Positions 55,649 through 64,000 of a DNA stretch of 64,000 bases are shown here, piece after piece. Both the position numbers and the translations under genes were made by a program. Positions within the stretch are counted from its first letter, which is position 1. The number at the start of each line of letters is the position of its first letter. Location of the stretch: positions 124,001 through 188,000 of the forward strand of contig NZ_OEQB01000001.1 of NCBI RefSeq assembly GCF_900240295.1. The letters run 5' to 3'. The stretch is from Megasphaera vaginalis (ex Bordigoni et al. 2020). GTDB lineage: Bacteria > Bacillota > Negativicutes > Veillonellales > Megasphaeraceae. Under the pieces are notes generated by a model that was not told where the DNA came from, ran no database searches, and worked only from the letters and a program-made list of their open reading frames with translations.

Positions 55649-56014
55649 TCAATCGGCGCCGTACACCTCTTTGGCCAAGGTAAAAGCCGCCCATGCTTTC
55701 GGCCAGCCGGCATAAAATCCGAGCTGTGTAATGATCTCCGCCATTTCCTCCTTGGTTACGCCGTTCACCTTAGCCGTCAGCAGATGGTATTTAAGGGAAC
55801 TGTCCGTAATCCCCTGTGAAATGAGTGACGAAACCGTAATAATGCTTCGTTCCTTCAACGACAGCTTATCGTTGCGTGACCACACTTCACCGAAAAGGAT
55901 ATCGTCATTGTAACGGGCGAAATCGGGAGCAAAACGTCCCAACTGGTCCCGCCCCGCCGTCTGCACTATTTTCTGCGCCTTACGCCGTATCTCCCTGTCA
56001 TCTTGATTAGTCAT
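55649..56014 (-). CDS. Carboxymuconolactone decarboxylase family protein
   Basis: A 121-residue alpha-helical protein with FGEVWSRNDKLSLKERSIITVSSLISQG and NGVTKEEMAEIITQLGFYAGWPKAWAAF, the CMD/AhpD-like fold. The Cys-x-x-Cys of peroxidase-type AhpD is absent, so a redox role is not supported; members of this branch are often annotated as decarboxylases without proof. ATG at 56014 has GGAGG upstream. Confidence 0.87.
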   Translation of the reverse strand: MTNQDDREIRRKAQKIVQTAGRDQLGRFAPDFARYNDDILFGEVWSRNDKLSLKERSIITVSSLISQGITDSSLKYHLLTAKVNGVTKEEMAEIITQLGFYAGWPKAWAAFTLAKEVYGAD

Positions 56015-56163
56015 CGCTGCTTCCTCCAAACTAAAAATAAATTGCAGTCATCAACCGGCGCCGACAGAACAATCCGCCGCCGCTGCCTTCATTGTAAGAG
56101 GAATGACCGGTTCTGTCTAATGCCTGTCGGAAAACCACATACATACCTTTTACCTATGCCTCA

Positions 56164-56691
56164 TCAACCAGTAATCTTGCACTCAAAAAATTTCTCTTCC
56201 TCATCAATAACGCCTTCAAGCTTTGTCGAAGCCATGCCGGCAAAGCGGAAACCGCAAGCCGTATACAAAGCCGCAGCGGCGGTATTGTAAAACCAAGTAT
56301 CGATGCGCACGGCTTTGTAACCGTGAGCCGCTGCATATTCGAGAGCATAGAGGACCATCTTCTTCCCGTATCCGCGCCGCTGCTGTGAAGGCGGGATACA
56401 CAAGGTGTGAAGCACCATAATTTCCTTTGCATCATGCACGTAGCGCCAAGGAATCAAACGGTATTCCTTTCCCTGTTTTTCGTTTAAAATCATGGACGCG
56501 CAGAGTTTACCGCCTTCAGTCAGCACAAACATCGTCCCTTCCCCGACGGCCAGTTCCGCCGTCCGGCGCACCGGATAAAGACCGAGAACCCAGTTCGACG
56601 CGGTACCGTGTGCCGCTTCATAGGTCAATAATTCCGTATACGTCGCTTCCACTGCGTCGATATCGGCTGTCGTCGCCTGTCTGATTTCCAT
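56164..56691 (-). CDS. GNAT family N-acetyltransferase
   Basis: A 175-residue acetyl-CoA transferase: IRQATTADIDAVEATYTELL at the N-terminus, IMVLHTLCIPPSQQRRGYGKKMVLYALEYA with the pyrophosphate loop (QRRGYGKK) and YKAVRIDTWFYNTAAAALYTACGFR. The acceptor is unknown. It lies alone, with no operon partner visible. Confidence 0.9.
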   Translation of the reverse strand: MEIRQATTADIDAVEATYTELLTYEAAHGTASNWVLGLYPVRRTAELAVGEGTMFVLTEGGKLCASMILNEKQGKEYRLIPWRYVHDAKEIMVLHTLCIPPSQQRRGYGKKMVLYALEYAAAHGYKAVRIDTWFYNTAAAALYTACGFRFAGMASTKLEGVIDEEEKFFECKITG

Positions 56692-56763
56692 GTTATCAGC
56701 TCCTGTAAAGAAAATGTATATTCACAGTATACCATTGTGCTTTTATCACCTGCAAGGCGAGAC

Positions 56764-56800
56764 GAAAAAAAGTGCCTGCTTCGAAGAAGAGGCACTTTTT
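56764..56800 (-). terminator. Terminator after htpX
   Basis: AAAAAGTGCCT-CTTCTTCGAAGC-AGGCACTTTTTTT on the minus strand: an 11-base stem with a T tail directly beyond the htpX stop. Confidence 0.9.
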
Positions 56801-56805
56801 CAATA

Positions 56806-57666
56806 TTAGCCATGTAATTCGCGATCCAATTTTTCCAACCGTTCAATTCGTTCTGCCGTCGGCGGATGTGTACTGAAAAGGCTGGCCAGTCCGCTGCCGA
56901 TACCGGAGAACGGATTGATAATGCACATATGCGCCGTCGCCTTCGTCGCTCCGGGAAGTATCCGGCGATGAGCGTAATTATCGATCTTCGCCAGCGCTCT
57001 GGCCAAGGCCAGCGGATCATCGCTCATCCGGCCGCCTTCTTCGTCCGCCATGTACTCCCGTGTGCGGGAAATACCGAATTGAATCAGCGACGCCGCCAAC
57101 GGCGCGATGATAATCGTCGCCAACAGTCCGATAATACCGCCGCCGTTATCGTCATCATCGCCGCGGCCGCCGCCGAAAATGGCCGCCCACTGCGCCATAT
57201 TGGCAATCATGGAAATAGCGCTGGCAAAACAGGCAACTATGGTACTGATCAAAATATCGCGATGCAGGACATGAGACAGCTCATGGGCCAAAACGCCGCG
57301 GATCTCTTCGTCATCAAGCATGTCCAAAATACCAGCCGTCGCCGCGACCGCCGCATGGGAAGGGCTGCGTCCCGTGGCAAACGCATTGGGCACGTCCGTC
57401 GGAATAATATATACTCGCGGCATCGGCAACTCGGCGCGCTGCGCCAACTCCGCTACGATCCGGTACAAGCGGTGCGACTCGCCGACCTCTTCGGCGCGGT
57501 ACATTTTGAGCACCATCGAATCACTGAACCAGTATGAGAAAAAATTCATGGCAATGGCGACAACGAACATGATCATCATACCCTGACGACCGCCGAAAAT
57601 ATTGCCGATAAGTATCAGAATGCAGGCTAAAAGGGTCATGAGAAAAACCGTCTTGATACTGTTCAT
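56806..57666 (-). CDS. htpX: Zinc metalloprotease HtpX
   Basis: A membrane protease of the M48 family that degrades misfolded membrane proteins. The 286-residue protein has two N-terminal membrane segments (5-22, 30-46), the GVLAHELSHVLHRD motif with His128, Glu129 and His132, two more hydrophobic segments around 140-210, and the third zinc ligand in SRTREYMADEEG. The C-terminal FSTHPPTAERIERL is typical. Confidence 0.96.
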   Translation of the reverse strand: MNSIKTVFLMTLLACILILIGNIFGGRQGMMIMFVVAIAMNFFSYWFSDSMVLKMYRAEEVGESHRLYRIVAELAQRAELPMPRVYIIPTDVPNAFATGRSPSHAAVAATAGILDMLDDEEIRGVLAHELSHVLHRDILISTIVACFASAISMIANMAQWAAIFGGGRGDDDDNGGGIIGLLATIIIAPLAASLIQFGISRTREYMADEEGGRMSDDPLALARALAKIDNYAHRRILPGATKATAHMCIINPFSGIGSGLASLFSTHPPTAERIERLEKLDRELHG

Positions 57667-57750
57667 TTATATCACCTCAAGTAAGTCGTAAAAGTCAAAA
57701 GGTAAAATCGGTATTTTCATTATAGCGAAGAGTCCGTTCCCTGTCAACCG

Positions 57751-58299
57751 CTATGCCTTGAGAACGCTGTTATTATACCGCCGTATGCGGACGATATATT
57801 GGCCGTCATCCGCTTTTTTGCCGTCAAAGGACACGACAATGGTAATATCTTTTTGAACCCACGTCATCTGATTTCCCGATTGTGATTCCGGAAAATCTTC
57901 TACGCCTGCATATATCGTCGCAATAATACGACTGTAAATAGCTTGCGCCACCTTCTTCTTATCTGTCTTAAAATAGTTTTCAAAGGCCAATACACGGGCC
58001 TTGGCGGCAGTCGTTTCCGTATAAACCGATACGCCTTCGGTAACCTTCACGTCATTGGCAACAGTACTGCGTTCGGCCCATTCTGTCAGAGCCTCGGGAC
58101 GGCTGTAAAAGGTCCAGTCGGAAAGCACGGAAAAGTTGGCGGAAAAATCACTGCGCGGCATACCGAGGTAAAGCGTATGATATGCCGTCAACGGATCAAT
58201 CGCCGCTTCATCAACGGACTGGTTGTAATCGAAGGCCGCAAAAGACTGCATGCCGGAAAAAATCGTCAGAAAAACTGCCGGAAGAAAAAGTCGCTTCAT
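57751..58299 (-). CDS. Secreted protein of unknown function
   Basis: I do not recognise this family. The 182-residue product has a signal peptide (MKRLFLPAVFLTIFSGMQSFA|AF, cut near 21) and a mature part with LYLGMPRSDFSANFSVLSDW, suggesting a small periplasmic domain, then a beta-rich end (TWVQKDITIVVSF). The ATG at 58299 has AAGGAGG upstream; a longer frame without site is rejected. It lies 13 bases after the M50 protease gene, so the two are probably co-transcribed. Confidence 0.8.
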   Translation of the reverse strand: MKRLFLPAVFLTIFSGMQSFAAFDYNQSVDEAAIDPLTAYHTLYLGMPRSDFSANFSVLSDWTFYSRPEALTEWAERSTVANDVKVTEGVSVYTETTAAKARVLAFENYFKTDKKKVAQAIYSRIIATIYAGVEDFPESQSGNQMTWVQKDITIVVSFDGKKADDGQYIVRIRRYNNSVLKA

Positions 58300-58312
58300 A
58301 TGCCGTACCTCC

Positions 58313-58939
58313 TTACAGGAATAGGGAAAAAAATATGCCAAACACTCCCAACACAAGACGTTGCAAGGGAATCAATATATACGAAAAAACAGGTGTCATA
58401 ACGAAAACGATCAGAATCAGGAACGAATACCTCTCCAACGCCGCCAACCGGTACGACCATCGTGACGGCAACAGAACGGTGAGCAAACGGGAACCGTCCA
58501 GCGGCGGTATGGGGATCAGGTTGAAAATAGCAAAGTTGACATTATAGAGAACGATCAAGTCGAGGACCAGATTCAGTCCATGCGAAAACAGAAGCCCCGT
58601 TTTAAATAAACAGACCTTGACGAACATAGCCAGAAAGGCCAACAGCAAATTCGCCGCCGGACCGGCAAGCGAAACGCAAACTTCCCCTTTTCGCCAATTT
58701 TTGAAATGATTGGGATTGATCATGACCGGCTTGGCCCAGCCGAACCGGGCGACAAAAAGCATGATCAGACCGATAGGGTCAATATGCACAACAGGATTCA
58801 AAGTCAGACGGCCGGTCATACGCGGCGTCGGATCCCCCATCCTGTCGGCAACAAAGGCATGGGCGAATTCATGAAAAACCATCGCCATAAGCAAACCGGG
58901 AATACCGGCGATAATACTTGCAAAATCAAATCCGAACAT
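58313..58939 (-). CDS. Site-2 protease family (M50) membrane protein
   Basis: A 208-residue zinc metalloprotease of the compact YwhC/M50B type: the metal motif HEFAH (23-27) sits in the first membrane segment, followed by SLAGPAANLLLAF and a second metal site NLIPIPPLDGSRLL. About five hydrophobic segments. Function is unknown in this branch. It starts at the second of two ATGs, with AGGAGG 5 bases before it. Confidence 0.9.
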   Translation of the reverse strand: MFGFDFASIIAGIPGLLMAMVFHEFAHAFVADRMGDPTPRMTGRLTLNPVVHIDPIGLIMLFVARFGWAKPVMINPNHFKNWRKGEVCVSLAGPAANLLLAFLAMFVKVCLFKTGLLFSHGLNLVLDLIVLYNVNFAIFNLIPIPPLDGSRLLTVLLPSRWSYRLAALERYSFLILIVFVMTPVFSYILIPLQRLVLGVFGIFFSLFL

Positions 58940-59071
58940 CATGTCCTCCTAACAGACAGTATCTGGCAGTGCATCCCCTCTTTGTCTTCGACGTAAAAGG
59001 TGATAAATTCAGTATACCATAAACAACGCGTTTTTCCTATGGAAAGCAAGGGGAATCACCTGTGCGAATAC

Positions 59072-59105
59072 GAAAAAGACGCTCTTTCCCAGGAAAGAAC
59101 GTCTT
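59072..59105 (-). terminator. Terminator after the gluconate operon
   Basis: AAGACGTTCTTTCC-T-GGGAAAGAGCGTCTTTTTCG on the minus strand, just beyond the RpiR-type gene. Confidence 0.8.
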
Positions 59106-59113
59106 GATAACGA

Positions 59114-59968
59114 TTACCTTCTCTTTTTCATAATTTCATGCCGCATCTGTTCCATGTTAGCCGCAAACGCATCGGGGTCGGCCATAGCCATACGCGTATA
59201 GAGGACATCGCCGATCGCCATGTGGATCAATCGCGAAGCGCCGGCTTCGGATGAATAGTTCACTTCCCGGCCCATGCCGTGCAGGCAATAGTCCGACAGC
59301 TTGGCCAACGGCGACTGCAGATGGCTGGTAATGGAAATAATTGATGCCCCTCTATTTCTGGCCGCCTCAACCGACTGGAGCAGTTCGTAAGAAGCGCCGC
59401 TGTGAGAAACGGCAATTACCGCATCGGCTGCCGTCAGCAGCGCAGCCGAAGTCACCTGCATGTGCGGATCCGCATACGCCTGAACGGTCAATCCGAGCCG
59501 CACGTAGCGCGCCGCCAGATCCTTGCAGACCGTGGCCGAATTGCCAAAACCGTAAATGGCGACTCGCCGCGCCCGGCGCAGGACGGCCGCCGCCGCGTCT
59601 ACCGTCTCGTAGTCCAATAAACGCAGCGTATCCTGCAAGCCTTCCGAAAGGTTCTGAAATACCTTTTCCGCAACGACGCGACACGAATCACTTGCCTCGA
59701 TATCATGGTATTCTTTCATTTCATTGGCAGTGAGATAGGCCGTCAAAGCCCGTTTCAACTCTTGCAACCCGTGAAATCCCAGCTTTTTGCAAAAACGGGA
59801 TACGGTAATTTCCGAACTGCCCGTCGCCGCGGCAATACCGGGAATCGTCTCTTTCATGATCCGCCGCGGCCGCTGCGCAATATAGGCGGCGATCTGTCGT
59901 TCCGATTTCGTCAACCCTTCATACGCGCCGCGCAAAAAAGGTATCCGTTCGATTTCTTCCCGAGACAT
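59114..59968 (-). CDS. RpiR/MurR family transcriptional regulator
   Basis: The 284-residue protein has an N-terminal HTH (LTKSERQIAAYIAQRPRRIMKETIPGIAAATGSSEITVSRFCKKLGF region, about 18-62) and a C-terminal SIS sugar-phosphate-binding domain (RRVAIYGFGNSATVCKDLAARYVRLG, DAVIAVSHSGASYELL). As the last gene of gntK-gnd-gntP it is the likely regulator of gluconate use, sensing a sugar phosphate such as 6-phosphogluconate (inference). ATG at 59968 has GGGGGA upstream. Confidence 0.9.
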   Translation of the reverse strand: MSREEIERIPFLRGAYEGLTKSERQIAAYIAQRPRRIMKETIPGIAAATGSSEITVSRFCKKLGFHGLQELKRALTAYLTANEMKEYHDIEASDSCRVVAEKVFQNLSEGLQDTLRLLDYETVDAAAAVLRRARRVAIYGFGNSATVCKDLAARYVRLGLTVQAYADPHMQVTSAALLTAADAVIAVSHSGASYELLQSVEAARNRGASIISITSHLQSPLAKLSDYCLHGMGREVNYSSEAGASRLIHMAIGDVLYTRMAMADPDAFAANMEQMRHEIMKKRR

Positions 59969-59982
59969 GATCAATCCCCCGC

Positions 59983-61302
59983 TCAGGCAATAAACAGGTT
60001 TAAGACCATGACGCCGATGAGCCCCATAAGCGAGATAATCGTTTCCAAAGCGCACCAGGTGCGCGCCGTTTCTTTAACGGTCAGCCCGAAAAACTCTTTA
60101 AAGAGCCAAAAGCCGGGATCATTGGGCGGGCTGAAGATAAGCGAACCGGCGCCGGTGGCCAAGACCATCAGTTCCGGATTGGCACCGGTAGCAGCGCAAA
60201 TGGGAGCGGCAATCCCACCGGCCGTCAACGCGGCGACAGTCGCCGAACCGCAGGCCGTTCGAATGACGGCAGCGACGAGCCAGGCCAACAAAAGAGGCGA
60301 CAAATCGGCACCGGCAACAACATTGCCAATATAAGCACCGACACCACTGTCGATCAGAATCTGCTTCAGCGCGCCGCCGCCGCCGACGATGAGCAGGATC
60401 ATGGCAATGGCCAGAACGGCATCCTTTACGGTTTCCATAATCTCTTTCATCGCCTTACCGCGGCCGATGCCGAAAGTATAAACGGCAATAGCCACGGAAA
60501 TCGTCAACGCCATGTCGGGTTGGCCGAGGAATTCAAGCGTTACAGCCAACGGTGAAGCCTGATCCAGAACAAGTTTGGCAATGGCCGAAGCCGCCATCAG
60601 GACAACGGGAACAAGAGCGGTAAATACGGAAATGCCGAAGCCGGGCATTTCTTCTTCGCTGAAAATTTTCGGATTATATAAGCCCTGCGGAATGGCCGGA
60701 TTGATATCCTTCGTAAAATTATAGTACACAGGTCCGGCAACGATGGCTGTCGGGATCGCTAAAATCGCGCCGTAAACCAACGTCGTCCCGATATCGGCGT
60801 TATAGATAACGGAAATGGCCGTCGGCCCCGGATGGGGCGGTAAAAAACCGTGGGTAACGGATAAAGCCGCAGCCATGGGGATCCCCACTTCAAGCAAGGG
60901 TATCTTGGCTTCCGCCGCGATCGTAAAGACCAAAGGAATAAGCAGGACGAAGCCGATTTCATAGAATAAGGCAATACCGACAATGAATCCGGTCAGGCAT
61001 ACGGCCCATTTGACATTCTCCCTGCCGAAAACGCGGATTAGCGTCGTTGCGATTCGCTGCGCACCGCCGCTTTCGGCCATCAGCTTACCGAGCATGGCGC
61101 CGAAAGATACGACGATCGCCAAGCCGCCCAAGGTTCCGCCCAACCCTTTTTCAATGGTCGGAATCAATTTGGCCAAGGGCAATCCTTCGGCAATGCCGAC
61201 GAGACCGGCTACAAGAAGCAGGGCCAGAAAACTGTTCAGCTTGACCTTGACAATGAGGAAAAACAGGATGAGTATACCAATGGCTAAAATAACTAATGGC
61301 AT
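59983..61302 (-). CDS. gntP: Gluconate permease (GntP family)
   Basis: A 439-residue membrane protein with about twelve hydrophobic segments, including LGGLAIVVSFGAMLGKLMAESGGAQRIA and GFLPPHPGPTAISVIYNADIG, motifs of GntP/GntT proton symporters for gluconate and related acids. The start ATG at 61302 follows AGGAGGTG. It sits between gnd and the regulator. Confidence 0.93.
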   Translation of the reverse strand: MPLVILAIGILILFFLIVKVKLNSFLALLLVAGLVGIAEGLPLAKLIPTIEKGLGGTLGGLAIVVSFGAMLGKLMAESGGAQRIATTLIRVFGRENVKWAVCLTGFIVGIALFYEIGFVLLIPLVFTIAAEAKIPLLEVGIPMAAALSVTHGFLPPHPGPTAISVIYNADIGTTLVYGAILAIPTAIVAGPVYYNFTKDINPAIPQGLYNPKIFSEEEMPGFGISVFTALVPVVLMAASAIAKLVLDQASPLAVTLEFLGQPDMALTISVAIAVYTFGIGRGKAMKEIMETVKDAVLAIAMILLIVGGGGALKQILIDSGVGAYIGNVVAGADLSPLLLAWLVAAVIRTACGSATVAALTAGGIAAPICAATGANPELMVLATGAGSLIFSPPNDPGFWLFKEFFGLTVKETARTWCALETIISLMGLIGVMVLNLFIA

Positions 61303-61359
61303 AACGCACACCTCCTAAAAATAAAATAAATGCATGCCGCAGGAAAAACGGCAAAAAAA

Positions 61360-62763
61360 TCAGTCATGCAGCCCCCATTCATAGTGAAAGGCACCGTCAC
61401 GATCAAGACGGCGATACGTGTGCGCGCCGAAATAATCCCGTAAGCCTTGGATCACATTGGCGCCGACCTGCGGGCTGGCGTAAGCGTCCAAATACTCGAC
61501 GGCGTTGGCATAAGCCGGAATGGGAACACCGGCACAAACAGCCGTCGAAACAATCTGCCGCAGACTGTCCGCACCTTCATTGACACGCTTCAGAAAAAAC
61601 GGCGCGAACAGAAGATTATCTAAAGCCGGGTCCGTTTCATAAGCGGCAGTGATCTTATTCAGAAATTCGGCACGAATGATACAGCCGGCCCGAAAAATGG
61701 CGGCGATTCTGCCATAATCGAGATCCCATCCGTACGCTTCCGAGGCTTTTTTATAAAGGGAAAAACCTTGCGCATAAGCGACGATCTTCGCCGTATACAG
61801 GCTTTTCCGTATCGTCTCAACCAGATTCGCTCCGCCCTTGCCGCCTGTAGGTCGCACCAGCGATTTCTGTCCCTTTGCACGACCTGACGCATTTGACATG
61901 ACGCGGGCGTTACAGGCCGCCGTAATCAGAGATATATCGACGCCAAGGCGCATCGCTTCGATGCTGGTCCAGCGCCCGGTCCCTTTTTGCCCCGCACAGT
62001 CGGCAATCTTGTCGATCAGCTGGCCTGTGCCGAGATCGTCATCTGCGGCAAAAACCTCGACAGCCGTCGCAATCAGAAAGCTTTTCAGCTCGCCCTGGTT
62101 CCACAAGCGGAACACATCGGCTATCTCCCGATTCGTAAAATGACCGACATGTTTCAACAGCAAGTAAGCCTCGGCAATAAGTTGCATATCGGCATATTCA
62201 ATACCGTTGTGAACCATCTTCACAAAATGGCCGGCGCCGCCGGCGCCGATATAAGCGCAGCAAGGTTTTCCATCTTCCGCTTTGGCGGCGATCGCCTCAT
62301 AAAAGCCTTTGATTTCGGCATATCCTTCTTTGCTGCCGCCAGGCATGATAGCCGGTCCGAATCTCGCTCCCGCGGCGCCGCCGGAAATACCCACGCCGCA
62401 AAAATGAATGCCTTCTGCCTGACAACGCTCAAAACGGCGCTGTGTATCGCCATAATAAGAGTTCCCTCCGTCAATGACGACATCACCGACTGCCAAAAAC
62501 GGCAGCAACTGTTCCAACATCATGTCGACGGGAGCCCCGGCCATGATCATGAGCATGATCTTGCGCGGCCTCCTCAAAGAAGAAACAAAGGCTTCCAATT
62601 CATAATAGGCGGTAATTTTCTCATGTTTTTCTTCGGCAATAAATTTTTCCGTCAAATCCGGCGTATAGTTATAAACGGCGACAGCCGCTCCGTGATCCGC
62701 CATATTCAGCGCCAGATTACTGCCCATTACGGCCATGCCGACAACGCCGATGTCATTTTCCAT
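61360..62763 (-). CDS. gnd: 6-phosphogluconate dehydrogenase (decarboxylating)
   Basis: It oxidises 6-phosphogluconate to ribulose 5-phosphate and CO2 with NADP+ or NAD+. The 467-residue protein has IGVVGMAVMGSNLALN (4-19), VIDGGNSYYGDTQRR, GVGISGGAAGARFGPAIMPGGS with the catalytic region GGxxGA, and HFVKMVHNGIEYADMQLIAE with the catalytic Lys. The ATG at 62763 lies 17 bases after the gntK stop. Confidence 0.97.
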   Translation of the reverse strand: MENDIGVVGMAVMGSNLALNMADHGAAVAVYNYTPDLTEKFIAEEKHEKITAYYELEAFVSSLRRPRKIMLMIMAGAPVDMMLEQLLPFLAVGDVVIDGGNSYYGDTQRRFERCQAEGIHFCGVGISGGAAGARFGPAIMPGGSKEGYAEIKGFYEAIAAKAEDGKPCCAYIGAGGAGHFVKMVHNGIEYADMQLIAEAYLLLKHVGHFTNREIADVFRLWNQGELKSFLIATAVEVFAADDDLGTGQLIDKIADCAGQKGTGRWTSIEAMRLGVDISLITAACNARVMSNASGRAKGQKSLVRPTGGKGGANLVETIRKSLYTAKIVAYAQGFSLYKKASEAYGWDLDYGRIAAIFRAGCIIRAEFLNKITAAYETDPALDNLLFAPFFLKRVNEGADSLRQIVSTAVCAGVPIPAYANAVEYLDAYASPQVGANVIQGLRDYFGAHTYRRLDRDGAFHYEWGLHD

Positions 62764-62780
62764 CTTGTTTCCGCCTTTCT

Positions 62781-64000
62781 TCAGCATCTTTTCTTCTGAT
62801 AGTCCGTAATCGCCGCAAACTCCGGCAGCAAATGGTCGTAAATACGCTCAAAAATACCGTACAGTTCTTCATATGCCGCCACATGATCGGCTTGCGGAGT
62901 ATATATCTTTTTGGCATGAACGAGATTGGCTGTATCCGCAATGGTCTGCAATTGTCCGTTCGAAATGAAGCCCAAAACGGCGGCGCCGAAAGCGGCGCCT
63001 TCACTGTTATCCGGCAAGGTAATCGCTTCGCCCAAAATATCAGCCAATATTTGCAGCCATAATTCCGATTTCGTGAAGCTGCCGCTGACGCGGATATCCG
63101 CAACAGCGCCGAATTCTTTCAAGGCCAGCATAACGCTGTTTAGACTATAGCAAATGCCTTCCATGACGGCGCGAATCATGTGAGAACGGCTGTGATTCAG
63201 AGAAAATCCGAAAAACATGCCGCGCAGTTCCGAATTCCAATACGGCGCCCGTTCTCCCGTGAAGTACGGCAGGCAGATCAATCCGTCAGCGCCGGGCTCA
63301 ATATGCGCGGCTTTCATCGTCATCAAATCGTACGGATCAATATCGAGACTTTCCAAGGCGCTGCCGCCGTAATGGCAGATCTTGTCGCGAACCCAACGCA
63401 GGATCATGCCGCCGTTATTGATGGCACCGCCGGCAACCCACATGTCATCGGTCAGATTATAGCACCATGTCCTCATCTTCCTGTCCGTCTTCGGCGTCTT
63501 CGTCAGCATGCGCAATGCGCCGCTCGTACCGATCGTGCCGCTCAGCTGACCGGAATTGACGGCGCCGATGCCGACGTTGACGAGAACGCCGTCGGTAGCG
63601 CCGATAACGACAGGCAAACCTGCCGGCAGACCGACGGCCGCCGCCGCCTGCCCCGTCAGACTGCCGCTGTACGTGGTGGAGACGACAGGGGGCATGCAGG
63701 ATTCGGCGATCCCGGCATAAGCCATAATTTCTCTGTCCCAGCACAGAGCCCGTTCATTATACAGTCCGCTGGTACTGGCTGACGATCTGTCCAGAACCCA
63801 TTCACCGGTTAAATGATAGAAAATATAATCCTTCAGCGAACCGACGAACTTCATCTTCGCAAACAGCTCCGGCTGGTTGCGGCGCAGCCAAATGATCTTT
63901 GCCAGCGGATAGCAGGCATGGATCGGGCAGCCCGTCCGTTCATAAAACGAACGGCACAGCGTTTCATCCCGTTTCATTTCCCTGACGACTCCGGCGCTGC
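62781..64000 (-). CDS. gntK: Gluconokinase (FGGY family), 5' end outside window
   Basis: FGGY sugar kinases phosphorylate gluconate to 6-phosphogluconate. The window holds the C-terminal about 406 residues: RTGCPIHACYPLAKIIWLR, KFVGSLKDYIFYHLTGEWVLDRSSASTSGLYN, GATDGVLVNVGIGA, GTIGTSGALR and FTGERAPYWNSELRGMFFG, then VSGSFTKSELWLQILADILG. An ATG at 63977 is internal: the frame is open to the window edge, and the first domain must lie beyond it. First gene of gntK-gnd-gntP-regulator. Confidence 0.93.
   Translation of the reverse strand, partial: SAGVVREMKRDETLCRSFYERTGCPIHACYPLAKIIWLRRNQPELFAKMKFVGSLKDYIFYHLTGEWVLDRSSASTSGLYNERALCWDREIMAYAGIAESCMPPVVSTTYSGSLTGQAAAAVGLPAGLPVVIGATDGVLVNVGIGAVNSGQLSGTIGTSGALRMLTKTPKTDRKMRTWCYNLTDDMWVAGGAINNGGMILRWVRDKICHYGGSALESLDIDPYDLMTMKAAHIEPGADGLICLPYFTGERAPYWNSELRGMFFGFSLNHSRSHMIRAVMEGICYSLNSVMLALKEFGAVADIRVSGSFTKSELWLQILADILGEAITLPDNSEGAAFGAAVLGFISNGQLQTIADTANLVHAKKIYTPQADHVAAYEELYGIFERIYDHLLPEFAAITDYQKKRC

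Overview
The window looks like a chromosomal segment of a diderm Firmicute of the class Negativicutes, most like Megasphaera or a close Veillonellaceae relative. This is inference from content: Firmicute-type gene order (ylxM-ffh-rpsP-khpA-ylqD-rimM-trmD), a glycine T-box and a ZTP riboswitch sit beside outer-membrane traits (a TonB-dependent receptor, a WaaE-like LPS-type glycosyltransferase) and biotin-dependent decarboxylase subunits of the Veillonella type. Base composition is moderately GC-rich, apart from an AT-rich glycosyltransferase block. Almost every gene is on the minus strand; only a disulfide oxidoreductase (39215-40729) and a flavodoxin (54944-55420) are on the plus strand.

Layout, low to high coordinate (minus-strand operons are transcribed right to left). 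1-7100: gatA (cut by the edge), gatC, ligA, pcrA, a CBS-domain family II pyrophosphatase and rplS. 7237-11030: glyQ-glyS plus a small secreted protein, behind a complete T-box leader and promoter. 11077-16940: an LTA-synthase/phosphoethanolamine-transferase-like membrane enzyme, tRNA-Ser(CGA), and three AT-rich glycosyltransferase genes. 17214-32675: one long corrinoid regulon, starting at a strong promoter and a cobalamin riboswitch and running through a BtuB-like receptor, a BtuF-C-D-like ABC importer, a signal-peptide-bearing CbiK, then cbiD-L-F-G-H-J-ET-A-C and a nucleoid-associated protein, mostly with start/stop overlaps. It covers corrin-ring steps from sirohydrochlorin to cobyrinate a,c-diamide. 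32662-38933: engB, lon, clpX, clpP and tig (protein quality control).

40788-43236: a biotin carrier, small membrane subunit and carboxyltransferase of a sodium-pump-type decarboxylase, without the beta subunit, facing an orphan disulfide oxidoreductase across a shared terminator. 43395-43835: remains of an NmrA-like NAD(P)-binding protein. 43965-49207: ylxM-ffh-rpsP-khpA-ylqD-rimM-trmD-SPOUT methyltransferase-yebC. 49307-50640: stand-alone AICAR formyltransferase under a ZTP riboswitch. 50651-53737: an M17 aminopeptidase, a PHP phosphoesterase and a P-loop/Asp23-like fusion. 53800-58939: a lactate/2-hydroxyacid dehydrogenase, flavodoxin, a carboxymuconolactone decarboxylase family protein, a GNAT enzyme, HtpX, a secreted protein and an M50 protease. 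59114-64000: a gluconate operon (gntK cut by the edge, gnd, gntP, RpiR-type regulator).

The most interesting points are the exported cobaltochelatase inside the riboswitch-controlled corrinoid operon, the nucleoid-associated gene at the end of that operon, the P-loop/Asp23-like fusion, the incomplete decarboxylase cluster, and a promoter whose -35 box lies inside the preceding gene's terminator hairpin. I found no CRISPR array, insertion sequence or prophage. All starts, folds and family calls come from reading the sequence; none was checked by a database search.
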